From Copromyces sp. CBS 386.78 (taxonomy: Eukaryota > Ascomycota > Sordariomycetes > Sordariales > Sordariaceae), in the NCBI GenBank assembly GCA_030685235.1, contig MU839158.1, forward strand, positions 1 through 64,000: 64,000 nucleotides of DNA. The letters are read 5' to 3'. Position 1 is the first letter of the stretch. The number at the start of each line of letters is the position of its first letter. The position numbers and the translations under genes are program-made. The notes below the pieces were generated by a model. The model searched no databases. It saw only the letters and a program-made list of their open reading frames with translations, and was not told the DNA's origin. Shown piece after piece: positions 1 through 11,734 of the stretch.

Positions 1-55
1 TTTTTTTGTTTTCCTTTTTGTTTTCAACAAACATTCCATTTTTTTGGTTTTTTTC

Positions 56-96
<41 letters not shown>

Positions 97-1066
97 CCTT
101 TTCCAACGCGCACATTACTTTCCACTCCCTCCTCGCCTCTACTCAAATCCATACATATTTCATCAAACACTAATTATATCCCCAGAAAGATGTATCGGTG
201 TCATGGGATTTCGTGGGAGACTCATGGAACATTGTTTTAGACAACTGCAGAATGTCGGATGGGACATAATCACCGACTACAATTACATCGTGCAATCTGT
301 ACAAGACTTACATGACACGATATAGGGGAGTATAAGAAACCAGAATGATTTTCAAAGTTTTCTCGAGTGGCATGCCAATGCCTGGACTAAATGAAGTTGA
401 GATAGGGAAGCTGCGTCGAACCGACTGCGTGGAACTTCGTGATAGTCATCTGGTCAAGCGGCAAGTTCGATCCTTAAAGAGCCGGACGCGATGAATATAT
501 TAGGTACCCTTCTTGTCTCTCATATTGATGCCAGCCCCTAGAACAAAAACCAGAAGATCCGTAATCCGAAAAGTCCACAAGGTAAGCAGGAAGCGCAAAG
601 AACACTTCATTCTCCTGAAGAAAACACCAAAGAAAAGCCAACCATCGTCCATCAAAAACACCACATTCGAGATTTACGTCGCCAAAACATACATCACCAT
701 TGCGCATTTCCAGAGACAACCACCAGAAGACACTATCAATCAAGCAACAGAGGACGTCCAGTAGCCAGTAAACCATATAATCTAGCCTAGCCAAGGGTAT
801 CTATCGCCCGTACCATTACTCAATACTCAAAAAGGCATACTTGAACATCCAACATCCATCATCCGTAGTCGGTACAAGCTCCCGTTCATCCGATTTCGGA
901 CACCGGATCAACACAAGACGCGACGTCCAGTTCCCGTACACAGCACGTAGTACACACATGTACTTGTAGCCATCCCATGAGCGTGCGTGCAACGCACTCT
1001 CAATCGGCCCCTGCTCCCCAAACCCCCCAAATCCCCAATGCCCAAAAACAGTTCCCGTCGGTTTGT
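1..1066. other. Intergenic stretch with long T tract
   Basis: No supportable gene. A run of about 39 T lies at 58-96, preceded by shorter T runs. The rest is mixed-composition sequence that probably includes the 3' untranslated region of the kinetochore gene, which ends at 1067 on the minus strand. The short open frames on both strands near 470-800 lack recognisable motifs. Confidence 0.6.
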
Positions 1067-4000
1067 TTACTTCAGCGCCACCCCCTGGGCCTGCATGCCC
1101 TGCTGCGGCTGCGGAATCGCACTCCCATTCGCCTGTGGTGTCTGTGCAGCATGCCCCACCTTGGCACCCTTCGCCAACAGCCGCTTGTACAACTCTAACA
1201 CGACCTCGTTCCATTCCTGTGACTGCTGCTGCTGCTGCTTCTTTTTGCTGCTACCACCAGTAGCTTGCTGTTGCTGTTCAACCTTTCGTCCAAGGACTTG
1301 CTTCCCGAGCTTATTCTTCAGAAAGTCATTCAGCTTGGACTTGGTGAACTGCTCGCCATAGATGACTTGGGCGTCTGGTGTGACTTTTACTTCCAAGGAA
1401 TCGTTGCTGTTGTTGTTGTTGCTGCTGCTGCTGCTGCTGCTGTTGCCGGGGGTTTTGGCAAGGGTTAAGGAGACTTCAACGCGAGTTTGCAGAGGTGCCA
1501 AAAGCAACGAGGAGCGGACCTCGAGGGTTGTGGCGGATGTGCGAGTGACTTTGGTGGGGAAGGTGAGGTTGAGCAGCCGGATTTGCTCGGCTGCTGCGTC
1601 GGCTTTGTCCCAGGCGTCGCTGACGATGGTGAGTAAGCGGTTGACGGACAAAGAGGAATGCGAAAGGCCTTGGAGATGGCTGCTGATGCATTCCATGAAG
1701 AATTTCCTTTCTGAAGTCAAGGGGATGACGTTGCGTTCGCGCTTGTTTGCGATGTAGCGGATTTCGATAACGGGTCCTTGCTTGTTGTGTGCCTTGAAGG
1801 AGGCCAGGTCGAAGGCAAGCTCGATTTCTCGCTTGTAGGTCATGAACAGCACCGAACCTTCGATTTTGTTGATGGCCCAGCCGGATTTCTTCTCCAGTTC
1901 GTCGACGCGAGCTGGTGATATGTTAGTATCTGCTGCGAACGGGACCCGCCCAACACCACGATGCAAGCACGTACCTTTGAGTGAGCTGATTTCCGTCGAG
2001 CTCCACCCTCTGCACTCCTCCCGAATCTTGTCGGCCGCCGTAATCTCGTCCAAGCAGTGCTTCTTCTGCTCAGCCAACGACTGAACGCCGGTCTGATATT
2101 CCTCAACCTGTTGGCGAAGCTCCTCAATTTTTTTGCTTTTTTCGGCAATGGTCCCATCAAGCTCTTTAAGCTCTGCCCGGGCATCTTCAAGATCTTGGGG
2201 GTCGCAATCCTCAAGCTCCCTTTCGACATCTTCGAGATTCTCCAGTTCACGCTCAAGAGCTCCGTAGCGCTTGGTCAGAACGGGAAGAACCGATGACAAG
2301 AGCTCCTGCTGCTTTCCTAGAAGCTCGTCATCCTTGTCCATCCCCTCCGAGATCTTAAACAGTCCTTCTTTCAGCCCTTCTTGTAGCTTCATGCGCCATT
2401 CGTACCACATCGCCTTGCTCAGTAGCCGCGCATGACTCTTCACGTTCTTGAACTGGTTATCCATGAGGAGCTTGAGCTCCGGGGTGGCCGAGATGTACTC
2501 CTTGAACAAAGGCGGGTTCTCCACGAAGGTCTCGGTCTCGATGTCGCGCACAATGCGCCGTCCTTCTGAGATGTACTTCTTCAGTTCACGACACGACTGT
2601 TTGAATGTTAGCAACGAACACGATAATTTGTGTGAGAGGTCAGCCTACATGCTGGTATAATTCTAGCATCGGCACCGTACAGGCGCCGGCCACCACGCAA
2701 CTCTCAAAGGTGACATCCTTATCTTCCGCAGATGTGCTGTCTCGAGAGGCCCCTGGGGCAATAGTGTGTCTGCGTTTAGTCGTAGTGAGCTCCATAAACC
2801 GAATACTCGTCATGTTGAGGAAGTCCTGTAGGTGGATGCGCTCCCCATCGTCGTCCTGCTGTACCGCATTCTCATCAATGGGGCCGGTGTGGTCGAAATC
2901 CATGGTAATTGTAGGCTGGTCATTCGCGACATCCTTAAAACGACCCTTATTTCTGGGCGTTGATGCTCTTGTGGGCGAAGAGGGTACAATTGGTGTGACA
3001 GTATTGATGTTCGTTTGGTCAAGAGACTCAGAGACGGTCTCCCTGCCCGTTGTGGTCTCGGCTTTAGACGGAGGCGCCTGTAGCCTGATGTTCTTGACTG
3101 GACTTCCTTGGTGTCCCTTCAACCGTTTCACTCCATCCTTTTCCGGGGTATCTTCTTCAACGTCCTGGTCCAGCTCCACGGGCCGCTTTCCCAAAAGGCC
3201 TCTTGCACTTCCAACGGCCAAGCTCTTTCGGCCACGCAAAGGCTTTTTCTTGGGTGTAAGCCCCTGAATCATCTCCATCAAATTGACAGTCGCATCTCGT
3301 TCCCCATCCGCTTCTCGCTCCAAGATCCGTCGACTGTTCTCTCTCTCTTCCTCCTCTCGTCTCTCTTTGTCAAGCTCCGCTTCCATTACTCGAGGGTCCG
3401 CAAAGGCCACAGCTCGACGCTGGCCATCGGGTTGACTGGGAACGAAGTCGGGAGCGGTCTCTCCGATGGAATCTCGGCCATCGATAATTTCTGCAACTTT
3501 AGGCGAGCCCAATCCCGGTCGGTCAGCGCCTACTCCAGAGAGGCGGCGGTTCTGGGGTGTCAACACAATGCGTGGGGTGTTGAGCCCAGTAGAGGGATCC
3601 TGGCGGAAGAGCTTCGACTTAAGGCTGAGCGGAGTGGTTTTCACCATGGGCGAAACCACGCGTACAGGTGAGCTTGATCGGCTCCCAATCATTCGAGGTG
3701 CAGGCCTTGAAACCGGAGTACCCGGGTGTGTCGCTGGGGCATTCCCTGGTGATGGCTGCCTTGCAAGAGGGCGCCTGTCCGGAGAGCTTCGAGTAGGCAG
3801 GATCCTGGTAGGCGAACTCCTCAACGGTGAACTCTGTAATGGCGAACTTGGTGCGTCGTTAGACAGATCCCCCGCTGCCGCTGAACTCGCAGGCGGTAAA
3901 GTTTGGCGGAGACCATTGTTGTGAAAAGCAGCAAGACCAGGGCTTCCATTCTCGTCTACAACCGCCGATCTCCGCCGCTTAGGTGAAGTTCGAATCACAG

Positions 4001-5758
4001 CCGTAGACGTCAGAGGACGGATATTCTCTTTAGCTGTGGGCCCTGTGGTCGTTTGGCTTGTCGAGCCCTGCTGAGGAGCTGGCGCTGGTTTGGTGATACC
4101 ACCAACTGCCGTTGTAATGTCCATCGCTTGGGTGTCGTTTGCCTCATTTAAGGGCCTGTCACGTAGAATTTGACCAACGCTGACGGTCATATCCATCATC
4201 GAGGCGTCGTCTTCTTCGTCATTCGTCCCGGTGTTTGTCGTCGGCCGAGGTTGTTGAGGAGCGTTTCCGAACGAGGTCCCGCCCAACACCGCACCGATTG
4301 CCGTAGTTATCTCCATCGACATGTCCTCAAGAGCATCTGTATCGAACTGACTCGCATCCGAAGCCCTACTGCGTCGGATTCCTCCCACTGCCGTTGTAAG
4401 CCCCATGGTTCTGTCACCAAGTGACGCCGGATCTCCCGGTGACCTGGAACCGGGCCTAACGTTATGCTCCTGAACGGTTGATGATATTGGTTGTGCGATT
4501 ATTCCGCCTATTGCCTTGGTAACGTCCATCGACATGTCCATGTCATCGCCATCGTCCCTCTCTGGTGATGAGCTCTTCTGTCGGATGATCCCACCGACGG
4601 CGGTGGTCATATCCATATCCGCATCCATGTCCATGTCCGATCCCTGGTCGCCCTGTGTGAAACTGGAATGGGTGTTCTGACCACTGCCTTGGCTTGAGCT
4701 TCCTTGCGCATTGTTTTTCTTGCCCCATCCTGCGAACCCAGCAATAACCTCTTCGTCTTCATCCAGTCGTTGGGTTACAGCTTGTCGGGCTGCAAGTCGT
4801 AGGTTCTCGTCCAAATCTCCACTCGAATCTGCGCTGAAATGCGAGCGCGGTGTTGCTATAGATGCCGAGGTCATCTCTTCTGCTTCAACCGTCATCATAG
4901 TGCCGTCCTCAACATCCGAGTCATCGCTTGACCCTGTCATCTCCTCCGCCTGAATCTCAGCGACGCTATCGGCATGCTCAAGGTCGGAGTCGTACGCAAT
5001 GGTGTCATCTTCGGCGTTATCCGGAGAGGACGGTGGTTTAGAAGCTTCCAAAGTCGAGGGGGCAGGGGACGGGGCGGCGGTCGAAGATGATGCGCGGCGA
5101 GTTGTATCGGTAGATGTCGTCGAATCTTGGGGAAGTTCAATCTCGTGAAAGGTGTGCAGGGTGGCTTCGGCGGCGAATGACACTCTCCTGTTGGCAAGCG
5201 ACTTCCTGCGCGCTTCCCTTCGCTCGTTGTTGTCCTTCTCAATCTGCGCCCGCTCCTTTTCCTCGCGCTCTCGCGCAGCTGCTTGTTGTTCCTCCTCAGT
5301 GCGTACGGCCACCTTGGTCCCGCCCTCGCCGCTATCGAATGAGCTCGTCGATTGATCGGTGCCGCCGACCTGGCTCCCTGCTTGTCGCGACTTGAACGTG
5401 TTGAACGTGGGAATTTCTGGGAGCGAAGTCGGTTTGAGAATCGACCTTGGGGGCGGTCGTGATGGTACGGCCAAAGACTGCAGTAAAACATCCATCAGCA
5501 TCAAGTCTACGGATTCAACGTTCAGGGGTGTTGTGTTGGTGGACGTACGGCTCTGCGATTACCATTGCCGGACTTGAGAATATCAAGACTACCTGGCCCC
5601 ATGCTCTTACTCCTCATCTTCTTGCGACCAGCGCCCATAGCGCCGATATCAACGGTCGCATTATCCTTCTCTGCCCTCTTCTTCGTCGGTGAGCCGCCGC
5701 TTATCGATTTGCGCGGGATGCGCGTCGGAGGAAGCGTAACATCTTGTTGCGACGTCAT
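1067..5758 (-). CDS. spc7: Kinetochore scaffold Spc7/Spc105 (KNL1 family)
   Basis: Outer-kinetochore scaffold that recruits PP1 phosphatase and spindle-checkpoint proteins and, with Mis12 and Ndc80 complexes, links centromeres to microtubules. Four exons fit: 5758-5549, 5477-2649, 2596-1975 and 1911-1067, giving about 1501 residues. Seen in the protein: a SILK motif (about residues 82-85) and an RVSF motif (about 168-171), the two classical PP1 docking sites of KNL1. There are at least six MELT-like repeats (about residues 355-535) of the form M-[DSG]-[MILV]-T-x-[AS]-[VI]-G. A long charged coiled coil follows in exon 3, then a C-terminal globular region where RWD domains are expected. A glutamine/lysine/asparagine-rich tail closes the protein. 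The start is the ATG at 5758; the frame extends 5' but contains no earlier ATG. The third intron (1974-1912) is 63 nt and in frame. The upstream neighbour is the divergent RPS11 gene. Confidence 0.93.
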
Positions 5759-6500
5759 GTCGAGTTCTGCCGTTGACGGCTTTGGCTTTCCCAATTCTCA
5801 ATTGGAGTCTCGTATATAATGATCGTGGTACATGGGCGACAGATGATGGGGCGCACGGGCATCGATGAAGGGTGGATAGATGATTTGTATGGTTACACGT
5901 TCTTTTCGGGACGCGACTTGGATGGCGGCGCGCTTCGGCATGACATTCCCAAGTGGAATCTTTGGGTTCCGAGTCCTTTCAGATCCAACCTTCCAGCTAA
6001 AGGCTCCTCCAGCCGCAAGGGTCCCGTCAGCGGGGCAGACTGTTTACTTTGGCAACAGCGAACACGCGAATGGCAGGGGTGAAAGGCGCCGTAAACACAA
6101 GACTCAGGGCGCTGTTTCACGACCCAAACTGCCCGGCAACTCCAGTGGTCGTGACTGCGGACTGTGGTGTGTTCTCAGATGTCCCGCTATCAGCTAGCCG
6201 CAAGTGGATAGCGTGCAAGCTATGTGTGGCTAGAAGTGTGGCTGGTGTCGTGTGATTGCTGGACGTTCAAGCGCCAAGACACCCCTCAGTGGGAAGACTT
6301 TTGCTGTGCCGGCAGAGAGGCCTGGTGGTCAAGGCGGCCCAAGTGTGGCTTTGCACCGCCGCTTCCACACTTTTCGGATTTCAAGCCCCAAAAAATATCC
6401 CCAACTGGCAAAATTGTGAGCCCCGTGGAATTTCGACCTTCTTGCCAACCTCACCTCTCACGTACCATAGCACCATCTTGGGCATCACCCGACCGGCAAG
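5759..6500. promoter_or_regulatory. Shared divergent upstream region of spc7 and rps11
   Basis: A 0.74-kb spacer between the divergent starts of spc7 (minus) and the RPS11 gene (plus). A TATA-like stretch (TATATAAT) lies at 5812-5819. I see no gene in it. Both promoters are inferred to lie here from orientation only. Confidence 0.45.
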
Positions 6501-7500
6501 ATGGCTACCGAACTGACCGTGCAGAGCGAGCGCGCTTTCCAGAAGCAGCCTCACAGTGAGTTTTTGCACCTGGGAGGAAATTGAAGGGAGAAGAAGACAA
6601 ATGGGGAATTTGGGCGCGCTGACATGCTTCGATTTCTCAAGTCTTCCTCAACAGCAAGACCAAGGTCAAGTCTGCCCGTCCCGGCAAGGGTGGTCGCAGA
6701 TGGTACAAGGACGTCGGCCTGGGCTTCCGTACCCCCGCTGCTGCCATTGAGGGCCAGTACATCGGTACGTTTTTATGAAAACCCGCGAAACGAACGTCCC
6801 GTCATATCAGCTCGATTCTTCCTCGACCGCCCGCCGGCTTTTGTTGCGAAATGCGAACCGATGAGTACGAAAGATGCGATATCACGAAAATACCGAAAAC
6901 GGACAACAAACAACACACAAGACAACAAAGCACCAGCACCGAGCAAGCGAGCGGTTGACGGCAAGGAAGAGGGCGACATGACGATGGACGAAACGAGACG
7001 AGAAGGAGGAACGAATGGCTGATATGAACTGCCTACTGCTACAGACAAGAAGTGCCCCTTCACCGGCCAGGTCTCCATCCGTGGCCGTATCTTGACCGGT
7101 ACCGTCGTCTCCACCAAGATGCACCGTACCCTCATCATCCGTCGCGAGTACCTTCACTTCATCCCCAAGTACAACCGTTACGAGAAGCGCCACAAGAACC
7201 TCGCCGCCCACGTCTCCCCCGCTTTCCGTGTTGAGGAGGGTGACCAGGTTACCGTTGGCCAGTGCCGTCCCCTTTCCAAGACTGTACGTTCAACTCCCGA
7301 TACTTGAACTCCCGAGGCCGAGGACGACCCCGAAATCTGGCGCGTATCACCAAACGCGTCAGGCTATTTCGAGCGATCAACCGGCCGGGTTTTTGTTTTA
7401 GGGCATGACTGACTCAATATGCTTGTTATAGGTCCGCTTCAACGTTCTCCGCGTTCTTCCCCGTTCCGGCAAGTCCGTCAAGAAGTTCTCCAAGTTCTAA
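6501..7500 (+). CDS. rps11: 40S ribosomal protein S11 (uS17)
   Basis: Small-subunit ribosomal protein of the uS17 family that binds 18S rRNA in the 40S body. Four exons fit: 6501-6555, 6642-6764, 7045-7283 and 7432-7500, encoding 161 residues, close to the 155-160 usual for eukaryotic S11. Recognisable family segments are the N-terminal QSERAFQKQ, the basic KARPGKGG-like loop, the TGxVSIRGRI core, [20 protein letters not shown] and the lysine-rich C-terminus. The second intron (6765-7044, 280 nt) is long for this genome. Codon use is strongly C-ending, as expected for a highly expressed gene. Divergent from spc7. Confidence 0.96.
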
Positions 7501-9027
7501 ATCCAGACTACGGGAGTGCTGAAGGGTCGGGGCTTTTCGGAATTGGGCATTTCTGGCGCGGTTTTTGCTTTGAGGGCTTGTTAAATCAGTTACAATGGGC
7601 CGGTCCGGCAGGGGAAAACTGCACGAAACAGTACACAAGTAAAAATGTGTCATAGAGGCAGTGCCGACTGAATGAAATCCGCCGGATGAACTTTGACGAA
7701 AAGTCAACACAAAATGGATATGATACCTTGTTTCGGTGGTTTTGGCAACCTTCATGAGCCCATATTTTTGTCTTTGTCATGAGCCGCTGGTTACTGATGA
7801 ATGTTCTGATTATCAAAAGAACCCATGGAGAAACGCGATACCAGCCCCAAGACTGCTCCAACAAAGGACAAGGCACGACACGACACGACATGACATGGCA
7901 CAACGCCCATTTCAAAACATGGAATGGAATTAGATGGGACGGCACGGAGCCTGTTCACATCAACGGGTATGGCATTTGCACCAGTACCATGTGTTAGTCT
8001 TACTCAAAATAATAAATCCAGATGGCAACTGAAATAATCCTTCGATTGTGATTTGAGGATATAGAACGTCGTTTGAAACTCCCCTTTACTGTATTACCCA
8101 AGACGTCAACTACTCGGACTTGTGACCTGGGATTTCCAGAACGTTAGGATAAAGTCCCCTTGCGATTTCCCACACTCGCAGGATTGAAACTCCGTTGCAT
8201 TGAAGTCTCGTATATCATGTAGAAACTCCACTCGCCATTCACTTACTCAATACCATAAACCCTTAGCTGTATTGTGTGGACAAGACAGTCTTCCATCTCA
8301 GTTAATGAAGAAAAGGGGGAGGCGCAACTACAAACCCATCAAGTCGAGGACGCCTTGGTAGGCCTAATTTATCTATACCTAGAGGTCCTCTCTTCCAAAG
8401 GAGGTCTTTAGGTTGGGATTCCAGGCCATAACACACAAAAGTGTTCCATGACCACGGGTACAACGTACCGTAGACCAAAATACTTGCCCTTCTTGTAAGT
8501 AGTTTAACAACGAACAGTTTGAACAAATACATCAACTTATTCGCACCTGTGATAAACATGTCGAAAAATGTTGGCAGAAAGTTTATCTTTAATTGTGATT
8601 TCTCGTAACTGGATACCTAGATAAAAGCACCGCTTCGCTGGAATGGCGGCATTGAACACCAAAGGGTCAATGTTTTTGTGAAAAAGCCCACGTTGAGGTT
8701 GTCACTCGTTGAGTTAGAAAGTCCACTTGAAATTGTCACTTACTTACCAATGACGAACGAATGCATACACGATTTTGGGCGCAATACGAAAACATCTCTT
8801 GATTGGAGTACCGATGAAGGTCGATTTTACTCCCATGGCACGAACTGTGCTGAGAACGGATCACGAGAAACTTGGTATATGAACTACAACTAACCACCAA
8901 CCATATCTTGCTTCGTAACTTCCACACGATTACAAAGTGGAGCCCAGCTGTATCTAAGTAGAGGTACACATCTATACTCATACCCAAACGGTAAGCAAGG
9001 TAATGCATAGAAGAAAGGTATTCCGCT
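7501..9027. other. Intergenic stretch, 1.5 kb
   Basis: Contains the 3' region of the RPS11 gene and AT-richer sequence after 8.0 kb. A short direct repeat of ACGACACGAC type occurs near 7875-7890. Scattered open frames of 70-90 codons carry no motif I recognise. No RNA gene was seen. Confidence 0.5.
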
Positions 9028-9444
9028 CTAACGAAGCTTGTTTGGCTTTTGTGATTTGCGGTGACGTAAAGCCACTGCGTTCGAAGTCCTGTGGGGAAAC
9101 AAAGTGCGTTGAATCTCTGCTATGCTCTTCCCTTCCCCTCTTGCGGTAAGCAAGAGGTTATCTTCGAAAGCAGTCCAACCAGATCTGCTCATAGGAGGCT
9201 CTGGGCCGCTTAGTTTACCGTGGCGTTCCGTCAACTCGTCAAGGGTTTGGTAGGGAAACAAATTCATGTGCATCTCTGCAAAGCTGCGCCCCTCGGAATC
9301 GGCTTTTAGGAGGGCTTAATCGTCCTCCCCGGTCCATTTAATTCCCGCACCAACACGCCTATCTGACAGGCTTTGATCTCGTCCCTCCAAGACTTGCTGT
9401 GTTTTCTGCGCTGATTGCACGGAAGCGTTGGTACCAGTAGCCGC
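9028..9444 (-). pseudogene. Broken tandem Myb/SANT-like module in frame behind ssr4
   Basis: Immediately after the ssr4 stop (TAG, 9447-9445) the same frame stays open for 42 codons. It then hits one TAA (9318-9316) inside what reads as a Myb/SANT-like helix pattern, WTGEDD followed by ALLKADSEGRSFAEM. It continues as an 81-codon open frame from the ATG at 9273 to 9028. A second copy of the same pattern follows: WTAFEDNLLLTARGEGKS, then AEIQRTLFPHRT and ALRHRK. The two units align with each other (W, ED, LL, EGxSxAE, LFPxxT, L/RH). This is the W-x-x-x-ED layout common in fungal Myb/SANT-like proteins. The first unit is broken by the stop, so I call the module a pseudogene or decaying gene. 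The second unit could still be made from the ATG at 9273. Readthrough or separate transcription cannot be excluded. Confidence 0.5.
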
Positions 9445-11734
9445 CTAGACAGGTGGGGTGTTCCCGGCGCTACCAAGCCCAACCCCGGGAGAGGACTGGT
9501 CAGCACCGGCACTATGACTGACGCCGTGGAACGCATCCCCGAACGCAGAGTCCTCCATATCCATGTTTAAATCTCCCAAGTCATCGCCACCTGGCCCAAC
9601 GCTGGGCAGGTCGTAGCCAGCGAGGGCCTCGCCGGCGGTATCGAGGTCACCTAGTGAGCTGAAGTCAATACCCTCGCCCGATGGGGTGGGCGCCGCTGAT
9701 GCGGGTTTACTCGAGGGTTGAGTAATCTGCTGAGCAGGGACGCCAGCGGCATCGCTATTACCAGCTGCTGTTGGCGGTTGAGGGACGGAGGCAGTAGTGG
9801 CACCCGCGGGCACTTGATTAGGTGCTGTTGTTGCAATCTTCGTTGAGGCTCCTGCGTCTGCGTCCTCCATATTAACGTCATCCCCACCCCGATTGGCTGC
9901 AGGGGGTAGAGGTGAGGCCACGTTGGGGGCTGAAGGGGTGGCAGCACTCGAAGGATTTGCTGAAAGATTCAGAGGATGAGGGGTTGACGTTGTCGAGAAA
10001 CCACCGGCGGTATTCATCTGGTCAAGGAGGCCGGCCGCTGTACCTCCCATATCCATGTCGGAATCACCAATGATCGCACCGCTAGCTTGAGAGCCGGCTT
10101 GCGATGGCTGGCGAGACATGGAGGGAGCCTGTCCTACAGGCGGAAGGATGGGCTCTGGCTCAGGGGCTGACTCTTGGTAGCCACCATCCTCAACTCGGCG
10201 AACATCATGGACAACCGTAGCAGGCTTCCCCACAAGCTTTTCAACGCTGGCGAGAATCTCTTCAATCGTTCTGGAGTTCCTGTGACCCTGTCGGCTAGTG
10301 CCTTCCTCGTCATCTTCGAGACGTCCTTCAAGGCGCCAAGGTTCCGAACCAGTTTCTTGAACCGCAAAACGCAATTCTTGTTCTGCTTGCATGATAGCAG
10401 AATTCTTTCTCAGGCTTGCTAGAGCCTTTTCATGTTCGGCCTTCATCCGCGCAATCTCTTCCATGTCGGCCTTGTTTTTCTCCAACACACGCTGGCGAAA
10501 TTCATCTGCTACCCCTGGAGCCAAGTGTCCTGTATAAGGCTTCTTAGGCCCATGATCCACCGCCTCGGTGCTTTGTGCTTCGAAGATACCCTCTGTCAGC
10601 GAGGCAAGCGCACCCTTGCGTCCCAATCCCAGGTCGGAAACTTCTATCTGGCCAATTTGGTAAGGAGAAGACAAGATTTCTTCCATCCACTCGTGATTCT
10701 GTTGATACCGAGCGATGCTCACCTCGCGTGGGGTAAGGTGGTCGAAAAGGTCGCCACGAGACACATCCTCCTCGTCATCGAAAGCACCTTCCAAGTTTTG
10801 CAGCTGGCCTCCTGCCATCTGGCTCGGATGTGCCCCCGGGGTCTGTCCATGCCCACCCCTGCGCTTGGATGAGCCGGCCACCGCACCTGGGTGCGGAGGA
10901 TAAGCCATTGTCGGAGGAATGTGGCGAGGCGGCATTGGCGGGGCATACATCGACTGACCCCGGCCGGGAAGGGGAAGTTGTGGCCAGTTCACACGATCCG
11001 ATAGCATGAACTCCTTCTTGACGATCTGGCCCATCTGGAAGAGCTGTTGGCGATAGTTGATCATCTGTTGCATCTGGGGGCTGACGGAAACCATCTGTAC
11101 ATGAATCCTGTCCTGTTTGTCGGCTGGTCCGTAATGCACAATCCAGAGGTTAGGGTCAACCTGTGGTGCATTCGGCACTGGCGCTGGGCCGGGGACAAGG
11201 CGAAACCGTTTTCGAGAGTGTATCGTGTGCTGCTCCCCTGGCCTAAATCCCGATCGTTGGATATAAGCCTCGAGAACCTATTCCCCATAGTTAGCTCACA
11301 CACTCACGAACGGTGCCAGCTTAAAGAGGGTTTCATACCAAGCCGTTACCGGCAGGTTGATGGTAGAAGATCTCTGGACCCGACCATATGTATCCATCGC
11401 TGGAGAACTCAACGCCTCTACGGGCGGAAGGCTGCCATGTCAGGTATATAGATCCATCACTGGGGCAGTCGAGGTATGTCCAAAAGAATGGAGCTGTGTC
11501 GCGGGCGATCTTGGGTGCGGCCGTCAACCACTTTGTGACCTCTGGTAGTTCGACCCTAGGCTGGAAGGCATAGCGGAAGGTTGAGAGGAGATGAACATGA
11601 GGAAGCTGTAAGGGAAGTTTGTGTTAGTTGTCTGTATAGAAATAACAGTAGATATAACGATGGAAATGTAAAGGGACGCTGTCGAGGAACCGTACCAAGT
11701 CCTGGTGCACGTTCTGGCTCGGATCGCCAGCCAT
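9445..11734 (-). CDS. ssr4: SWI/SNF and RSC complex subunit Ssr4
   Basis: Subunit of the SWI/SNF and RSC chromatin remodellers, known from fission yeast and filamentous fungi; acts in the nucleus. Three exons fit: 11734-11696, 11605-11339 and 11277-9445, encoding 712 residues. The conserved N-terminal Ssr4 domain spans exons 1-3: LPHVHLLSTFRYAFQPRVE, then FFWTYLDCPSDGSIYLTWQP, SDGYIWSGPE and WIVHYGPADKQDRIHVQMV. The C-terminal half is low complexity, rich in Pro, Ala, Gly and Ser, with acidic DMDMxD patches near the end that are typical of this family. The start codon is in a 39-nt first exon that begins MAGDPSQNVHQDL. The stop codon is followed in frame by a Myb-like module. Confidence 0.9.

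Noticed and set aside
6765..7044. snoRNA inside the long second intron of rps11
   Set aside because: No convincing C box (RTGATGA) paired with a D box (CTGA) was found.
9316..9447. Programmed stop readthrough joining Ssr4 to the Myb-like module
   Set aside because: Two different stops (TAG then TAA) would need to be read, and neither is in the known UGA-CUA fungal readthrough context; kept only as a minor alternative.
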